Origin: Antarctobacter heliothermus
Lineage (GTDB): Bacteria > Pseudomonadota > Alphaproteobacteria > Rhodobacterales > Rhodobacteraceae
Reading direction: 5' to 3'
Assembly (NCBI RefSeq): GCF_900188425.1
Contig: NZ_FZON01000012.1
Span: 1 to 64,000, forward strand
DNA length: 64,000 nt
The translations under genes and the position numbers were made by a program. Under the pieces are notes generated by a model. That model saw only the letters and a list, made by a program, of their open reading frames with translations. It had not been told where the DNA came from and did no database searches. Of the stretch, positions 16,129 through 25,595 are shown one piece after another (position 1 is the first letter of the stretch; the number at the start of each line of letters is the position of its first letter).

Positions 16129-16773
16129 TTACAGATAACGCTGCACCAGCGCGAGAAGGTCTGTGAAGTCCGAAAAACGTGCCGTATGCGGCAGTGCCTC
16201 GACCGGGGTCTTGCGGTAGCCTTCGGTATACAGCAGAAAGGCGACCTTGCCGCGCTGCGCGGTTTCGGCGTCCGTCTCGCTGTCGCCCACATAAAGCGCG
16301 TTTTCGGCCCCATCAAGCGCGGCAAATAACATCTCGGGATCGGGTTTGCGGGTGGACAGGCTGTCACCGCCCACGACGATGTCAAAGAACCCGTCCAATC
16401 CGGTGTCGCGCAGCGCGGCGCGCGTGGCCTCGATCGGTTTGTTGGTGCACAGCGTCAGGCGATATCCCTGCGCCTTGAGCGCGCTCAGCGCGTCGCGCGC
16501 ACCGGGATAGACCGAGGCCGGGTCCGATGGCGTGCCGACGTAGTGTTCCATGGTGCGGCGTGACAGTTCGGCGTGGTGTGCCTGTGGCGCGCCGATGTGG
16601 TCCAGCACCTGTTGCAGCAGAATGGGCAGGCCGCGCCCAACAAACCCCTGCGTGTCGTCACGGCTGATCGGCGGCAGGTCCATTTCCTCCAGCGCCTGAG
16701 AGACGCCGTGATGAATATGGCCCACGCTGTCGATCAACGTGCCGTCAAGGTCAAAGGCGATGGTGGCGTTCAT
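16129..16773 (-). CDS. gph: Phosphoglycolate phosphatase (HAD superfamily)
   Basis: This 214-residue HAD hydrolase removes phosphate from 2-phosphoglycolate. The nucleophile motif [10 protein letters not shown] is at residues 6-15, motif II is LCTNKP, and the metal-binding motif is [12 protein letters not shown] near 165-176. Its ATG overlaps the rpe stop by 4 bases, so it is translationally coupled to rpe, an arrangement common in proteobacteria. It is the last gene of the minus-strand run. Other small phosphate esters are possible substrates. Confidence 0.85.
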   Translation of the reverse strand: MNATIAFDLDGTLIDSVGHIHHGVSQALEEMDLPPISRDDTQGFVGRGLPILLQQVLDHIGAPQAHHAELSRRTMEHYVGTPSDPASVYPGARDALSALKAQGYRLTLCTNKPIEATRAALRDTGLDGFFDIVVGGDSLSTRKPDPEMLFAALDGAENALYVGDSETDAETAQRGKVAFLLYTEGYRKTPVEALPHTARFSDFTDLLALVQRYL

Positions 16774-17459
16774 GCGGCCACCGCAGTGGCGGCCATGCGG
16801 ATGGCGCGGATGTTGTCACCGTAGGGCGTGGGATTGTCGACCGAGCCGCCCTTGAACACGGCAGATCCCGCCACCAACACGTCTGCGCCCGCGTTCACCA
16901 CCAGTGGGGCTGTGTCGGGCGTCACGCCGCCGTCGATTTCGATATGCACGGGGCGGTCACCGATCATGGCGCGCAGGGTGCGGATCTTGTCAGTCAAGTT
17001 GATGAACTTTTGCCCGCCAAAACCGGGGTTCACGGTCATGACGCAGACAAGATCGGCAAGGTCCAGCAGGTGTTCGACCGCCTGTGCGGGCGTGCCGGGG
17101 TTCAGCGCCACACCTGCCTTCATCCCGGCGGCACGGATGGCTTGCAGGGTGCGGTGGGTGTGGGGACCGGCCTCGACATGGGCGGTCAGGATGTCGGTGC
17201 CCGCCTCGGCGTAGGCATAGATGTAGGGATCGACGGGGGCGATCATCAGATGCACGTCCATGACCGTCTTGACGTGTTTGCGGAACGCTTTGACGGCGGG
17301 CGGGCCGAAAGTGAGGTTCGGCACGAAATGACCGTCCATCACGTCGACATGAATCCAGTCGGCGCCTTGCGCCTCGACCGCCTGGATCTCGCGCCCGAAG
17401 TCGGCGAAATCGGCGGAGAGGATGGAGGGGGCGATTTTCACGGTGCGGTCAAAGGGCAT
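16770..17459 (-). CDS. rpe: Ribulose-phosphate 3-epimerase
   Basis: This 229-residue TIM-barrel enzyme interconverts ribulose 5-phosphate and xylulose 5-phosphate. Metal and phosphate ligands are present in [11 protein letters not shown] (about 12-22), [29 protein letters not shown] and EIDGGV, with VAGSAVF near the end. The ATG at 17459 ([13 protein letters not shown]) is preferred over an in-frame upstream start, because the extra 9 residues do not fit the family. It overlaps gph by 4 bases. Confidence 0.94.
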   Translation of the reverse strand: MPFDRTVKIAPSILSADFADFGREIQAVEAQGADWIHVDVMDGHFVPNLTFGPPAVKAFRKHVKTVMDVHLMIAPVDPYIYAYAEAGTDILTAHVEAGPHTHRTLQAIRAAGMKAGVALNPGTPAQAVEHLLDLADLVCVMTVNPGFGGQKFINLTDKIRTLRAMIGDRPVHIEIDGGVTPDTAPLVVNAGADVLVAGSAVFKGGSVDNPTPYGDNIRAIRMAATAVAA

Positions 17460-17489
17460 GGGGCATCCTGAGGTCTGGGCGGTCACACG

Positions 17490-17560
17490 CCCCGGACCTG
17501 ATCCGGGGCCTTTGGCCTCTGGCTTGTGGCGTCTGGGAGGTCCCGGGTCAAGCCCGGGAC
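17490..17560. repeat. Two short GC-rich palindromes (REP-like) between ghrA and rpe
   Basis: CCCCGGA, five bases, TCCGGGG occupies 17490-17508 and GTCCCGGG, five bases, CCCGGGAC occupies 17540-17560. Both read as small hairpins and together fill most of the 122-base spacer. Similar CCGGACCTGATCCGG and CCCGGGTCAAGCCCGGG units are common as dispersed extragenic repeats in Rhodobacteraceae; this is recalled, not checked. Confidence 0.6.
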
Positions 17561-17581
17561 AAACCCGAGACTGGGCGCGCG

Positions 17582-18514
17582 TCAGTATCCGGCGCTGCGG
17601 TCCACGATATGCAAGAGCGCCTCGCCGTTCTCGGCACGGCGGATGTTGTCGGCGATGACGCGGGCCGCGGTTTCGGGCCGGGTGGTAGAGGCGATGTGCG
17701 GCGTTACCGTGACCTTGGGGTGGACCCAGTAGGCGTGATCGTCGGGCAGCGGTTCGGTGCGAAAAACATCCAGCGTGGCATGGCCGATCTGGCCGCTGTC
17801 CAGTGCGGCCAGCAGCGCGTCATCGTCGATCAGCGGACCGCGACCGGGATTCAGGATCATGGCACCCGGAGCCATCAGGGCCAGGGTTTCGGCATTGATC
17901 ACGTTGGTTGTGGCGGGCGTGTCGGGCAGCAGCAGGATGACGATCTGCGCGTCGCGCAGTGCCTTATGCAACCCTTCGTCCCCGGCATGGGTCGTGATGC
18001 CGGGCAGGTCTTTGGCTGACCGGCTCCACCCGCTGACGGGAAAGCCCAGCGTGATCAGCGCGCGGGCGCAGGCCTGACCCAGCGTGCCAAGGCCAAGAAT
18101 CGTGACCGGGCGGTGCGCCGACAGGGGTGGCGGGGTCGCGTCCCAGGTGCGGTCCGGGTTCACGATATGGGCGTCCATGCCAAGATGATGGCGCAATGTG
18201 TGGCCCGCCACCCATTCCACCATGCCCTGCGTCAGCCCGTCTTCGTCGACCATGCGGGCCAGCGGAACGGCCAACGTGGTATTGCCCACCACATCCTCGA
18301 CCCCGGCCCAGAGGTTCAGCACCGCCTTCAGTCGTGTGAAAGGAGTGAAATCCTGCACGTCAGAATTGGGGGCATAGACGATATAGTCGACCTCCTCGGG
18401 GGGCATATCCGTGCCCAGAGTGTAGGACAGTCCAGCGGCGTCAAGCGCCGTGCTGAGTGGCGTCTCGTAGTCATTCCAGCTTTCAGAGCGGGCGGCGAAT
18501 AGGATGTTGGGCAT
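17582..18514 (-). CDS. ghrA: D-2-hydroxyacid dehydrogenase, glyoxylate/hydroxypyruvate reductase A type
   Basis: This 310-residue protein probably reduces glyoxylate or hydroxypyruvate with NAD(P)H. The cofactor loop is [15 protein letters not shown] near 138-150, the catalytic arginine lies in [10 protein letters not shown], the glutamate in FRTEPLPDD and the histidine in TPHIAS near the C-terminus. The truncated substrate domain, starting [17 protein letters not shown], matches GhrA rather than longer phosphoglycerate dehydrogenases. It lies 63 bases downstream of rodA and upstream of rpe/gph, the latter linked to glycolate metabolism. Confidence 0.82.
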   Translation of the reverse strand: MPNILFAARSESWNDYETPLSTALDAAGLSYTLGTDMPPEEVDYIVYAPNSDVQDFTPFTRLKAVLNLWAGVEDVVGNTTLAVPLARMVDEDGLTQGMVEWVAGHTLRHHLGMDAHIVNPDRTWDATPPPLSAHRPVTILGLGTLGQACARALITLGFPVSGWSRSAKDLPGITTHAGDEGLHKALRDAQIVILLLPDTPATTNVINAETLALMAPGAMILNPGRGPLIDDDALLAALDSGQIGHATLDVFRTEPLPDDHAYWVHPKVTVTPHIASTTRPETAARVIADNIRRAENGEALLHIVDRSAGY

Positions 18515-18577
18515 GAATTTGCTCCCTTGCTGTGTCGCCGAACGGCTTAGATGAGGATCGGGGGGAAAGGAAAGCTG

Positions 18578-19723
18578 TCAGGCCTGCCTCGGGCGATGGA
18601 TATGCGCGCTTTGCACCATGCCGAAGGCCAGCATCAGCACCAGCATCGCGGATCCGCCATAGCTGACCATCGGCAGCGGCACGCCCACAACCGGCGCCAG
18701 CCCCATGACCATCGACATGTTGACGGCGAAGAACAAGAAAAAGGTCAGCCCGACGCCCAGGATCAGCAAGGATGAGAAGCGGTCACGATTCTGGACCGCC
18801 GCAACGATGCAGAACAGCAGGATCAACACATAGAGCGCCAGCAGGGAGACACCGCCGACAAAGCCGAACTCCTCCGCCAGCGTGTTGAAGATAAAGTCGG
18901 TGTGCTTTTCCGGCAGAAAGTTCAGACGGCTTTGTGTGCCCTGCATGAACCCCCGACCGGTCCAGCCGCCCGAGCCCATGGCGATCTTGGCCTGGGTGAT
19001 GTGGTAGCCCGCGCCCAGCGGGTCCGACGACGGATCAAGAAAGGTGTCGATACGGCGGAATTGGTAGTCCTCCAGCAACTGCCATTCGGTTCCCCGCGAT
19101 TGGAACACCGCCCAGATGCCGCCGCAGGCCGCACTCAGAACGGTTGCGAAATAGAGCCAGTGGACCCCTGCGAGGAACATCATCAACCCGCCCGCCGTCA
19201 TCAGCAGGATCGCCGTGCCCAGATCGGGCTGGGTCAGCACCAGTCCGGTGGGCAGCAGGATGATCAGGATGGGAACAAGCACCCACAAGGGGCGCGAGGT
19301 GCGGCTGAGCGGTAGCCGGTCGTAGTAGGCGGCCAGCAGCATCACCATGGCGATCTTCATCACCTCGGAAGGTTGCAGGCGCATAAAACCAAGGTCGATC
19401 CAGCGCTGAGCCCCCATACCGACAGCGCCAAAGAATTCGACCAGGACAAGCAGGCCCAGCGATCCGACATAGGCGACCAGCGCCATGTTGCGCCAGAAAT
19501 AAATTGGCACCATGGCTACGACGAACATCAAAACCAGTCCCAGGCCAAACCGCTTGATCTGCGGTTCCGCCCAAGGGCTGAAAGAGCCACCGGCAACCGA
19601 GTAGAGCATCAGAAAGCCGACACCCGCCACGGTGGCCAGCAGCACCACGAGCGGCCAGTTCAGATGTAGGATCTTGCGCCAGCCGGTGGGGACCGTCTTT
19701 ACGTTGTATTCAAGATAGGTCAC
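18578..19723 (-). CDS. rodA: Rod-shape-determining protein RodA (SEDS glycosyltransferase)
   Basis: This 381-residue polytopic membrane protein polymerises peptidoglycan during cell elongation together with PBP2. Ten or so hydrophobic segments are visible. SEDS signatures include AQRWIDLGFMRLQPSEVMKI, QPDLGTAILL, GWTGRGFMQGTQSRLNFLPE, split here as GRGFMQG and LNFLPEKHTDFIF, and the end block VVGVPLPMVSYGGSAML. The ATG overlaps the mrdA stop by 4 bases. Confidence 0.96.
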   Translation of the reverse strand: MTYLEYNVKTVPTGWRKILHLNWPLVVLLATVAGVGFLMLYSVAGGSFSPWAEPQIKRFGLGLVLMFVVAMVPIYFWRNMALVAYVGSLGLLVLVEFFGAVGMGAQRWIDLGFMRLQPSEVMKIAMVMLLAAYYDRLPLSRTSRPLWVLVPILIILLPTGLVLTQPDLGTAILLMTAGGLMMFLAGVHWLYFATVLSAACGGIWAVFQSRGTEWQLLEDYQFRRIDTFLDPSSDPLGAGYHITQAKIAMGSGGWTGRGFMQGTQSRLNFLPEKHTDFIFNTLAEEFGFVGGVSLLALYVLILLFCIVAAVQNRDRFSSLLILGVGLTFFLFFAVNMSMVMGLAPVVGVPLPMVSYGGSAMLVLMLAFGMVQSAHIHRPRQA

Positions 19724-21663
19724 GCGCTGTCGCTCCCGCCGGCGCGGCGTGCGTCGCGTTCGCGGGCGAGCCGTTCCTGCAACGCCTTGACGCGGCGGCG
19801 GTCGGCTGTGGGATAGGCCTCTAGCGGCGGGTCCTCACCGTACAGCGCCTGGAGCGTGATGTCGCGTGCGATGGGGGCGGCGGCGGTGCTGCCGCCGCCG
19901 CCGTGTTCGACGACCACGGCCACCGCGATGCGCGGATTGTCAAAGGGCGCAAAGTTGACGAACAGCGCGTGGTCTCGGCGATCCCACGGCAGATCGTCGT
20001 TCGATGTCACACCGCGCGCCCGTTCAGCGGCGGTAATGTTGCGGACCTGGCTGGTGCCGGTCTTGCCAGCCATGCGCAGCCCCTCGGCGACGATACGCGA
20101 CCGGTAGGCGGTGCCGTGGCGGTGGTTCGACACGGCAAACATGGCGCGGCGCACCTGAAGCAGGTGATTGGGATTCAGGCCCAGATCCGGCGCTTCGCGG
20201 CGCGGTGTTTCGATCCCGTCCGCGCTTTTGACCAGACGTGGAGTGATCGCGCGCCCGGTGGCAATCCGCGCCGACATGACCGCCAGTTGCAGCGGCGAGG
20301 TCAGCACAAAACCCTGACCGATGGCGGCGTTGACGGAATCGCCGATCACCCAGTCCGCGCCGCGTTCGCGCAGTTTCCACGCCTTGTCGGGCACCAGCCC
20401 GCTGGTCACAGCCGACATGGGGATGTCATGCGCTTCGCCCATGCCCAGCTTGCGCGCCATGGCGGCGATGCGTTCGATCCCGACCTTCAGCGCCAGCTCG
20501 TAATAATAGACATCACAGCTTTCGCGCAGGCTTTGTTCCAGGTTCATGTGGCCGTGGCCGACACGTTTCCAGCAGTGGAACTTGCGCCCGCCGACCTCCA
20601 GGTGGCCGGGGCACCAGACGGTATCGTCTGGCGTCATCAGGCCAGCATCCATCGCGGCAAGCGCCGTCACCATCTTGAAGGTCGAGCCGGGTGGATAGGC
20701 GTCCTGCACCGTCTTGGAGGCTAGTGGACGGTGATCGTTGTCGCGCAGCTCTCCATAGTCCTTGACGGTAATGCCGCGCACGAATTTGTTGGGATCGTAA
20801 GACGGCGACGAAGCGATGGCCAGCAGATCGCCGTGTTCCAGATCCATCACCACGACAGAGGCGCTGTCGGGGCCCAGCCGCGCCTGCACATAGTCCTGCA
20901 ACGCGGTATCGACGGTCAGTTGCAGATCAGCTCCGGCCACGCCCTCGCGGCGGTCAAGTTCGCGCATGACGCGGCCCACGGCGTTGACCTCGACCCGCTT
21001 GGCCCCGGCGCTGCCGCGCAGCTTTTCCTCGTATTTCGATTCGACCCCGACCTTGCCGATCTGAAAGCGCGGGATGCGCAACACCGGCGGCGGATCCTCA
21101 TAGCGGCTCAGGTCGCGCTCGGAAACCGGGCCGACGTAGCCCGCCACATGGGCGTAAAGTTCGCGACCCGGGTAAAACCGGCTGAGGCCGACCTCTGTTG
21201 TCACGCCGGGCAGGGCGGGGGCGTTCACGGCGACGCGGCTGATGTCCTCCCATGTGACACGGTCGGCCACCGTGACGGGAAAGAACGGTGGCGTCCGTTC
21301 CATTTCCGCCAACGCGCGGTTGAGGTCGCCCTCATCCAGTTCCACCAGTTGGCCCAGACGCTGGATGACAGTGGCGACATCGCCTGCATCCTCTCGTGTC
21401 AGGGTGATCCGGTAGGTCTGTTCGTTTTCGGCGATCACCCGCCCCTCGCGGTCAAAGATGCGGCCACGGGCGGGCGGGATCAGCCGGATATTGATGCGGT
21501 TCTCTTCGGCCAGCAGGCGAAACTCATCCGCCTGATCGACCTGCATGTGGCGCATTCGCAGCGCCAGAACCCCGGCAAAGACCAGTTGACCACCGCCAAG
21601 GATCAGCCCGCGCCGGGTGATCCGGCGGGCGCTTTCCTGGGTTTCGCGTGGCGTGCGTCTCAT
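19720..21663 (-). CDS. mrdA: Penicillin-binding protein 2, elongation transpeptidase
   Basis: This 647-residue membrane-anchored transpeptidase crosslinks lateral-wall peptidoglycan and partners RodA. An N-terminal membrane helix lies around residues 19-38 (LILGGGQLVFAGVLALRM). The dimerisation domain follows, then the penicillin-binding domain with SxxK as GSTFK near 326, SCD in RESCDVYYYELALKVG and KTG in AGKTGTSQV near 532. The start at 21663 overlaps the mreD stop by 4 bases. Confidence 0.95.
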   Translation of the reverse strand: MRRTPRETQESARRITRRGLILGGGQLVFAGVLALRMRHMQVDQADEFRLLAEENRINIRLIPPARGRIFDREGRVIAENEQTYRITLTREDAGDVATVIQRLGQLVELDEGDLNRALAEMERTPPFFPVTVADRVTWEDISRVAVNAPALPGVTTEVGLSRFYPGRELYAHVAGYVGPVSERDLSRYEDPPPVLRIPRFQIGKVGVESKYEEKLRGSAGAKRVEVNAVGRVMRELDRREGVAGADLQLTVDTALQDYVQARLGPDSASVVVMDLEHGDLLAIASSPSYDPNKFVRGITVKDYGELRDNDHRPLASKTVQDAYPPGSTFKMVTALAAMDAGLMTPDDTVWCPGHLEVGGRKFHCWKRVGHGHMNLEQSLRESCDVYYYELALKVGIERIAAMARKLGMGEAHDIPMSAVTSGLVPDKAWKLRERGADWVIGDSVNAAIGQGFVLTSPLQLAVMSARIATGRAITPRLVKSADGIETPRREAPDLGLNPNHLLQVRRAMFAVSNHRHGTAYRSRIVAEGLRMAGKTGTSQVRNITAAERARGVTSNDDLPWDRRDHALFVNFAPFDNPRIAVAVVVEHGGGGSTAAAPIARDITLQALYGEDPPLEAYPTADRRRVKALQERLARERDARRAGGSDSA

Positions 21664-22199
21664 AGCGGGCGTCCTGTGTGGTCATATTCTCCGGGCGTGC
21701 TGCGGCGCACACCCAGGGCCAGATAGCTGATCGCGGCAACCAGCGGGTAAACCGCAACCGTCATACCATATTGCATCACCCATAGAGAAAGCATTCCCGG
21801 CGTCACGATCAAGACCGCCAGAATGACGCGGTAAGTCACGGTGATGACAAATAGCGCGGTAGCGGCGGTGATCCACTCTGCGACAAAAGTGTTCTCGCGC
21901 ACATGCCGACCGCGTACCTTGAGCCATTCGGCCGCCAACAACACCAACAATGCCCACAACCCGGGTGGACGATGAAACAGAAAATCCGCCAACAGCATGA
22001 CCACGGCCACCGACAGCATCGGCACATAGCTGGGCCTGCGTAGCGCCCAGGCAAAGGTGAGCACGGTCAGCACATCCGGACCGGCGATGCGTGAGGGCAT
22101 GATCTGCAACGGCAACAGATGAAAGAAAAAGACCACAAACGCGAGGCCGAAATAGGTCGCTCGCATGCTCCAGAGCCGCGCGGGGCTGTTGTCAGCCAT
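21660..22199 (-). CDS. mreD: Rod-shape-determining protein MreD
   Basis: This 179-residue integral membrane protein has about five hydrophobic segments (for example ATYFGLAFVVFFFHLLPLQ and YVPMLSVAVVMLLADFLF) and fits MreD in size and position. The ATG at 22199 (MADNSPARLW) overlaps the mreC stop, and is preferred over the longer in-frame extension to 22253, which would run deep inside mreC. Sequence motifs of MreD are weak, so gene order between mreC and mrdA carries much of the call. Confidence 0.85.
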   Translation of the reverse strand: MADNSPARLWSMRATYFGLAFVVFFFHLLPLQIMPSRIAGPDVLTVLTFAWALRRPSYVPMLSVAVVMLLADFLFHRPPGLWALLVLLAAEWLKVRGRHVRENTFVAEWITAATALFVITVTYRVILAVLIVTPGMLSLWVMQYGMTVAVYPLVAAISYLALGVRRSTPGEYDHTGRPL

Positions 22200-23121
22200 C
22201 CCCGCCGTCCCCCGGGACCGCGTCAGGCGCTGTGACCGGCGGGACACCGGCATCCGGCAGGTCCTCGGGCAGGATCAGCGACGAGGGCGAATCGACCCGG
22301 CGTGTGCCGTGGTCCCGCAACACGCGCAGAAACTCCAACCGTTCGTAGTCTGCAGCCATACGGACCCGCAGACGCCCGCCGGGGTCTTCGGCCACTTGTC
22401 CGATCAACAGGCCCGGCGGAAACACCTCACCGTCGCCGGTGGTCACGATGCGGTCACCGGGGCGGACAAGGTCGGGGTTTTCCAGAAAGTCGATGGGTGG
22501 GGCGGATGTGTTGTCACCGGCGATCAGCGCGCGCTGGCCCGAGGGCTGGATCTCTGCCGGAATACGGCTGGTGGCGTCGGTGAGCAGGATCACGCGGCTG
22601 GTATTGGCCCCCACGCCGGACACGCGCCCGACAAGACCGATGCCATCCATCGTGGCCCAGCCGTCCACGATCCCATCGCGTGAGCCCACGTTGATCAGCA
22701 CCGATTGCCGAAACGGCGATCCGCTGTCCGCCAGCACCACGGCGGTGATAAAGGTCAGGCGAGGGTCCAACCGCACGTTGTTCAGGTCACGCAGGCGGGC
22801 ATTTTCCTGCTCCAGCTGCAAGGCCGCCTCTTTCCAGGCAGTCATCTTGCGCAGTTCGCGGCGCAGTTCCTCGTTCTGTTCGTAGAGGCGCTGGTAGCTC
22901 TGGAAATCGCGGACAAGCCGGACAGAGGCGGTGACGGGCGCCATCGCCCAGTCCATGCGTGGCACAACCGCATCCACCACCTGCGCACGAAACCGTTCGA
23001 CGCGCGGGCTGTCGATCCGCCAGAGCAGAAAGACGCCTGCCAGAGACAGCGCCAGCACGACCAGCAGCAACCGCTTGAGCGGGCCGGTGAAATCGTCTTG
23101 TGCATTGCGGTCGCTGGCCAA
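22192..23121 (-). CDS. mreC: Rod-shape-determining protein MreC
   Basis: This 309-residue protein is a periplasmic scaffold of the elongasome. It has one N-terminal membrane helix (RLLLVVLALSLAGVFLLW, about 17-34), then a coiled-coil rich in Glu, Arg and Leu (about 70-110), and a beta-rich domain with GSPFRQSVLINVGSRDGI and GDRIVTTGDGEVFPPGL. A Pro-rich tail follows. It lies 109 bases after mreB, with a palindromic element in between, and overlaps mreD. Confidence 0.93.
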   Translation of the reverse strand: MASDRNAQDDFTGPLKRLLLVVLALSLAGVFLLWRIDSPRVERFRAQVVDAVVPRMDWAMAPVTASVRLVRDFQSYQRLYEQNEELRRELRKMTAWKEAALQLEQENARLRDLNNVRLDPRLTFITAVVLADSGSPFRQSVLINVGSRDGIVDGWATMDGIGLVGRVSGVGANTSRVILLTDATSRIPAEIQPSGQRALIAGDNTSAPPIDFLENPDLVRPGDRIVTTGDGEVFPPGLLIGQVAEDPGGRLRVRMAADYERLEFLRVLRDHGTRRVDSPSSLILPEDLPDAGVPPVTAPDAVPGDGGDG

Positions 23122-23192
23122 GGGTCCCTCGCATCGGGTTTGGCGGATGTTACAGAATGCCTTGGATCAGATACAGCGGTTGTGGGAGGAAA

Positions 23193-23213
23193 CGATTTTT
23201 CGCCGAAAAATCG
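23193..23213. repeat. Perfect 21-base palindrome between mreB and mreC
   Basis: CGATTTTTCG, one central C, then CGAAAAATCG. It sits in the 109-base spacer between mreB and mreC. A copy differing only in the central base lies at 32900-32920, so it belongs to a dispersed family rather than being specific to mre genes. As RNA it would form a 10-bp hairpin with an A/T-rich stem. Confidence 0.8.
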
Positions 23214-23230
23214 CCTCACCTACAGTTTCG

Positions 23231-25023
<1,793 letters not shown>

Positions 25024-25428
25024 ATGAAACGATTTTTGACATTGGTTCTTGCCAGTCTGATTGCCAGCCAGGCCGTCGCCGATTCCTGCTGGGATCACAA
25101 CGGATCGGTCATGCGGTTGCAGGCACAGGGCAACAATCGCTGGCTCAGCTATGAGACGACACCGCACAGCTGGCAATGGCCAGCGGGCGTACGCCCCGGC
25201 ACATTGCTGTTCAACGGGGTCAAGAACGGCAACTGGTATTCGGGCACGGCGCGGGTTTTTTCCAGCGCCTGCCCCGGCAGCCCAAGTGAATACCATGTCG
25301 AGGGGCCGGTTGCGCCCAACCAGTTGCGCGTGCAGGTCAGCGGCAATCGTCAGGTTTTTCACAATTGCCAGCCCACCGGACAATGGAAGACCGATACGCT
25401 GGTCTTTACCTATCTCTACGACTGCTGA
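25024..25428 (+). CDS. Small secreted protein of unknown function
   Basis: This 134-residue protein begins with a clear signal peptide, MKRFLTLVLASLIASQAVAD, with likely cleavage after AVA. The mature part of about 115 residues is rich in Trp, Gly and Asn and has four cysteines (DSCWD, SSACPG, HNCQP and the C-terminal YDC), suggesting two disulfides in the periplasm. An AAAGGAA ribosome site precedes the ATG. I do not recognise the family. It stands alone, followed by a terminator. Confidence 0.7.
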   Translation: MKRFLTLVLASLIASQAVADSCWDHNGSVMRLQAQGNNRWLSYETTPHSWQWPAGVRPGTLLFNGVKNGNWYSGTARVFSSACPGSPSEYHVEGPVAPNQLRVQVSGNRQVFHNCQPTGQWKTDTLVFTYLYDC

Positions 25429-25477
25429 CCGCGTCTGACGGACTGCGCCGCACAGGCGTGATCGGTCATTTTTTGTC

Positions 25478-25513
25478 CGCCGCCCCGTGCCTTGCGCGGG
25501 GCGGCGTCGTTTT
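25478..25513 (+). terminator. Rho-independent terminator after the small secreted-protein gene
   Basis: A perfect 10-bp GC stem, CGCCGCCCCG (25478-25487) with its complement at 25497-25506, is followed by TCGTTTT. It lies about 50 bases after the stop. Confidence 0.7.
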
Positions 25514-25595
25514 CCCCACCTGAGATGTCGGGCGCGCGCGGCGCGGGACTTCGCGGCGCGCTATGCACTCTTTCAAAGAACGGGAGAGTCGTGTG

